Assembly: GCA_958298945.1 (NCBI GenBank)
Contig: OY282605.1
Coordinates: forward strand, 29,800,811 to 29,864,810
Origin: Atherix ibis
Lineage: Eukaryota > Arthropoda > Insecta > Diptera > Athericidae
Reading direction: 5' to 3'
Length of the DNA: 64,000 nt
A model generated the notes under the pieces. It ran no database searches, was not told the origin of the DNA, and was given only the letters and a program-made list of their open reading frames with translations. Below, in pieces: positions 59,936 through 64,000 of the stretch. The position numbers were made by a program, and so were the translations under genes. The stretch's first letter is position 1. Each line of letters starts with the position of its first letter.

Positions 59936-61837
59936 TTAATATATTTGTCGTCAAACTTTGAACAATTAATTTTTTTATTATTTTAAAGCCTTTTTTCATT
60001 GGTATTTTATTTATTTCCTTCCTATATTCTCTTTTTTTTCTAGATATTGCAGATTACACTGAATTTTTTTGGTCTTTTAGTATAAATACTAATATTAAAC
60101 AAAACTTATGTATAAGAAATTCTAAAGGTATTTAGTTAAAGAAAATATTCTATACTTCAATATTCTATAATATAATTGCAAAATTTCAAAAACAAAAAAT
60201 TTTATAACGAATTTTGTCTTAAAAAAATTGTGTCATAAAAATATAAAAATATAAAAAAAAACGTGTCAGATATTCTAAAAGAGTCCGAATATTTATCTTT
60301 AGATTCAATTTACACAGTGGGTAACTGTTGAGACTTTTTAAAATATAAAAGAAAACATTTCAAATCTTAATGAATACACACAAAGGAGGTTAATCTGCAT
60401 AGCACTTATCGCTTTAGGATGATAAAGAGAAATTGTCAATTACACTAAAAATACTATAAGAGATAAAAAGATATAATTTTCCTAGAAATATTAATCAAAA
60501 ACCATTTTTGGAGATTATTTCCAAAAGCGACCAGCATGAATTTTGCTGTTAGATAATGGGAGTATTTCCGAATCTTTAAGAAGACCACAAACCAATGTTT
60601 TCCAGGAAATATATTTTGTATTATTGTATATACAATACAATCTTTTATATTTATAGGAAAATATTCATAGAATAGAAAAAAAACCACCCAGTACGACATT
60701 GAACTAAAGTACTTTCATAAAAATCGATCAGCATTAATTCTTTAAAATGAAAGCAAATAAAAATATAAAATATCTCACAAACAATTGCATATTGATATGC
60801 CTTTACTCTCATGCAAATTGAAAGGAATCACACGTTTACTTTGTGGTTTTCTTCAGTTTTTTCATTATACCTTGTACATATACGTATGTTATATAAGGTC
60901 TTTGGCATTAATTTGTTACCTCTTTTCATAAACTTTTTACATAACCTTAAATCTCTTCTATATTTCAAATAATAATCAATAACTTAATATGAGCGCACAT
61001 AAAAGTATTAATACTTGTCTCTTTAAATGGTTTTGAAATTAGTGTTCTTAGACCATAAATCTATAATTAGTAACTGATTATTCAGTCTTGTTAATTTTAG
61101 ATTAAAATCTATGTAAATATTTACGCTGATAAAAAGCACTTATAAACAAGAACATTTTCTTCCTAGTAGATCAGAAAAATACTATTACTGTACAACAAAA
61201 GTGAGCAGGCAGGGATTTCCCTTATGCGCTTTCTATATGCCATTTTTGTCTTTTCAAAATTAAAGATTAAATAATTTATATTTTTATATTTAATAGAATG
61301 ATTTTTTTTGTAAATATGTACTTACAATGACCTATAGTAATTAATGATAAATGCGTTATCATATTATTATTCAAGAGAAGATATATTTTCATCTTAGCTC
61401 TTCTACGAGTATCTCCAAGGACGAATTACATTTTGTTTTTTTTTCTCCATACAAGTATAATAAAATGTGTGCTATAAAAATTCTGATTCATCTAATACTT
61501 TATTCTCTCAAAATAAAATGACTCACAAAAAAATCTTTACTAAATATAGTAAAAATATAATTATTTTTACTATATAAATATGTTAATATGTGTACATATA
61601 TACTTATGCATATTTATAGATTGAATAAAAGAGTGTGTATACTCTTAAAGTTTCTATTTTGTTTTCAACTTCTTAGAATGTTCGAAGATACATTGTGCCA
61701 ACATGCCCATAAATAATCTCATTTAAGTTTTTATTTTATATAAATTTTCTTTTCAACTAAATCATATTTAAAAAAAGCTTTTTTTTATTAAAAAAAAATT
61801 TGCCGATAAATTTTTTTACAACATTCTTGACTATAAA
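59936..61837. other. Unassigned, intronic
   Basis: A/T-rich with a minus-strand open frame (60699-60454) that has no known domain. No element ends recognised. Confidence 0.5.
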
Positions 61838-62640
61838 GAATTATCCAAATTGTGGTTTAGAAAATAAAGTTCAATTAAATTCATTTAAAATTTAAATTTT
61901 GATAAAAATTTATATTGTTGAAATATTGCCATTATTATAAAAGATAACATTGATTAAATAGTGAGTACAGAACTCAATATTTTTGAGGTCAATTTTGATA
62001 ATTTTTCAAAAATTGTATGCTGTAATTTGGTCATTAATTGACGAATGTTTGTTTTTCAAATACTCTAAAGTTTTCGGATTTTCTATGTTAACACATTTTT
62101 TTGCATAGTCCCCTATAAGAAAAAGTCCAACCGCGTCAAATCGCATGATCTTGGAGGCCAATTGACATCAACAAATTTCGAAATTATGCGTACTGGGAAA
62201 CTTTCATGTTTTGGGAATAAATCTAAAATTTCTCATATTTTGTAGTGTGTATTATTATTTTTTTAAACCACATATAGTCCAAATAAAAATATAAAATATA
62301 TAATAGCATATACAATAGTTTCTCTACAGTCACTTGTGGGTTTTCGGAGCCCCATATATAAAAATTTTGCTTATAGACGTATTCATTGAACGAGAAATAA
62401 ACCTCACCGTTGGAAAATATCTTTTTCGAAAAATCAGCATATTTTCAGTATCCAATCGCGCCGTAATATTTTTAGTAGAGTGTGCATTAGTAATATGAAC
62501 AGGCTTAACACATCCGAGAGCGCAAAGTGTGACTATGATCTGAGAGCGCAAAGTGTGACTATGCTAGTATAACCACTTTTTTTATATTAGCTAAATTAAT
62601 ATTACTTTAAATATTATATATATTTAATAACTGTCAAATA
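61838..62640 (-). mobile_element. Family A copy, minus strand
   Basis: The right terminal repeat reads AAAGAATTATCCAAATTGTG (61837 on). The tail is ACCAAATTACAGCATACA (complement), then the third-Asp block GTCAAATCGCATGATCTTGG (62127, complement) and GACATCAACAAATTTC. The first catalytic region is near 62320-62410 (GTCACTTGTGGGTTTTCGGAGCC). It ends near ACTGTCAAATAACAG (62630). Confidence 0.82.
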
Positions 62641-62649
62641 ACAGCATTA

Positions 62650-62694
62650 TATTGGGTTGTTGGAAAGTAATTTCGTTTTTCTCAAGCGAGGACT
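62650..62694 (+). mobile_element. Truncated mariner-like end
   Basis: TTGGGTTGTTGGAAAGTAAT, then TTCGTTTTTCTC, has the look of a terminal repeat of another mariner group. It stops at the CCAGGTG mariner, so that element may have cut into it. Confidence 0.45.
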
Positions 62695-62696
62695 TA

Positions 62697-63852
62697 CCAG
62701 GTGTATAAGCTTAAATCCGCTGTTTTTTAACACATGTTTTTTTTTATAGAAAGCAAAAACAAATTTATTCAAAGTACTTGTCCTCCTTATCTACACATTT
62801 TTCCCATCGCTCGGGCAATTTGTGGATACCACGCCAAAAAAATTCCTTCCCTTTTGAGGCCAACCACTCATCAAGCCATTTTCGGATGTCTTCGTAAGAA
62901 TCGAAGTGCTGTTCAGCGAGCGCGTGACCCATCGACGAAAACCGGTGGTAGTCGGAAGGGGCCAGATCTGGTGAATAAGCAGGGTGGGGTAGTACCTCCC
63001 AGTTGAGTATCTCCAAGTAGTTTCGGACCATTTTTGACCTGTGCGATGGTGCGTTGTCGTGGAGGAAAATCAGATTGTCATGTCTTTGTTGATAATCCGT
63101 TCTTATTTCACGCAGAGCATGGTGCAATTAGATCAATTGTTGGTGGTAGCGGTGGGCATTGACAATTTCACAAGGTTTCAACATCTCATAGTAGACGATA
63201 CCCTGCTGATCCCACCAAACACAAAGCATCGTCTTCTGTCCGAAGCGATTTGGTCTTGGGGAAGATGTTGATGGTTGGCCGGGATCAACCCACGATTTCT
63301 TGCGTTTAGAATTCTCGAAATATATCCTCTTTTCATCGCCTGTCACAATCCGATGCAGGAACGACTTTCTTTTTTGTCTGGCAAGCAAGATTTCGCATGT
63401 GTTTTCCTATCTTTTCAATCTTCCCCATGGCACGCAGACGAATGAAAATGACTGGTTGAGTAACACCCAATTGCTCCGTGAGCATTTTTTACGATTGCAC
63501 CGCGAGCATTCTTCGTCCAAAAGAGCCTGCAATTGATGGTCCTCAACCTTCCTAGGCCGATTTTCACGCTTCTTGTCCCACAAGTCAAAATTGCCGTCTT
63601 TGAACCGACGAAGCCAATCTCGGCACGTTGTTTCCGATAAAGCATTGTCACCATAGGCCTCCATAAGCGAAACTAAACATAATTACCAAAGGAAAAATGT
63701 ATCTTGTTGTACGAAATTGCTGACAAAGTGCACTGATTAATGTTGACAGATGTCAAACTCATAAAAAAATTTATGGCGTGCCCATGGTAACTTAAGCTTA
63801 TACACCTGGTAATTGTATTTTTTCGGATTTAAGCTTATACACCTGGTAATTG
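62697..63852 (-). mobile_element. CCAGGTG mariner, copy 2, with a doubled right end
   Basis: The left end is CCAGGTGTATAAGCTTAAAT, preceded by TA (62695-62696). The right end has the complement TTAAGCTTATACACCTGG at 63793-63810, followed by TAATTGTATTTTTT. A second full-length end CGGATTTAAGCTTATACACCTGG follows at 63829-63851. The outer copy is closer to the full terminal repeat, so the tail was duplicated. Confidence 0.85.
62765..63680 (-). pseudogene. Mariner transposase with intact DD34D triad, but frameshifted
   Basis: The minus-strand ATG at 63680 is followed by MEAYGDNALSETTCRDWLRRF (63664 frame); about 30 residues present in the 22.8-kb copy are missing. The second HTH part (63480-63420) is frameshifted. 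The frame 63388-63128 then carries HRIVTGDEKRIYFENSKRKK (first Asp), and after a single TAA at 63130 the frame 63127-62765 carries QRHDNLIFLHDNAPSHRSKM (second Asp) and HPAYSPDLAPSDYHRF (third Asp, 34 residues later). It finishes HKLPERWEKCVDKEDKYFE. All three catalytic Asp are present, so it is the least damaged transposase here. At least one stop and one N-terminal frameshift remain. Confidence 0.88.
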
Positions 63853-64000
63853 TATTTGTTCACAACTAACTTCATACTAAAGCCGCATAATCATATGTAT
63901 TTTGACAGCTGACATAGCAAGTTTTTGGTTGATACCCTTTTAAATATGAAAAGTAAAAAACAGCACTATAGAAAAGATAAAAATGCTGTTCAAGCAAGAA
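63853..64000. other. Window end, no gene seen
   Basis: Contains a TTTGACAGCTGACA motif (63901) like that of family A ends. Confidence 0.4.

Noticed and set aside
1..64000. CRISPR array, tRNA or rRNA genes
   Set aside because: I read through for repeat-spacer patterns and tRNA T-arm phrases (GGTTCGAATCC type) and saw none. A tRNA-finding program would be needed to be certain.

Overview
This window looks like insect nuclear DNA, most likely from a brachyceran fly. It is very AT-rich and has one compact spliced gene with introns of 59-90 bp. Decayed mariner and Tc1/mariner elements, non-LTR retrotransposon remnants and long empty A/T-rich stretches dominate it. The fly assignment is an inference from gene style and transposon types. 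I see no bacterial-type operons, CRISPR arrays, tRNAs or rRNAs.

Host genes. Only two are convincing, both on the + strand. At 36957-38534 is a complete six-exon WD40 gene, an AAMP (angio-associated migratory cell protein) homologue of 408 residues, with a poly(A) signal at 38550. At 41570-41879 is the first coding exon of an SLC7-type amino-acid transporter (light-chain/LAT family), ending at a splice donor. No later exon is recognisable, so 41880-64000 is probably a first intron of more than 22 kb filled with transposons.

Mobile elements. At least five DDE families are visible. (1) A Tc1/mariner-superfamily element, called family A here, has terminal repeats beginning AAAGAATTATCCATTT. It has about twelve decayed copies or pieces (5.8-7.9, 12.8-14.2, 16.4-17.0, 18.9-19.5, 22.75-24.55, 26.5-27.4, 29.4-31.0, 44.0-44.95, 55.28-55.59, 58.7-58.85, 59.1-59.9 and 61.8-62.6 kb). 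(2) A mariner with CGAGGTCTGTTCAAAAAGTA ends has four deletion derivatives (7.2-7.8, 13.1-13.8, 29.5-30.4, 58.0-58.5 kb). (3) A mariner with CCAGGTGTATAAGCTTAAAT ends has two near-full copies (22.8-24.05, 62.7-63.85 kb). (4) There are single mariners at 2.3-3.5, 9.16-9.56, 46.9-47.7 and 53.8-55.07 kb. (5) Other Tc1/mariner types lie at 6.06-6.88, 42.1-42.8, 49.6-50.4 and 52.5-53.8 kb. All are broken by stops, frameshifts or deletions. Non-LTR remnants (reverse transcriptase, RNase H, C-terminal Cys/His part) lie at 0.86-1.92, 3.56-3.99, 9.79-10.44, 39.5-39.9 and 57.6-57.9 kb.

Structure of interest. Younger mariners are repeatedly nested inside family A copies. Two separate transposase genes have had a catalytic-motif segment expanded in tandem: an indel-free 87-bp by 9 minisatellite at 44177-44923, and a 72/106/120-bp array at 54457-55060. 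One mariner has become a foldback element with ends of about 170-200 bp (29529-30427). I found no clear new functional system. The transposase-derived arrays are the most unusual feature.
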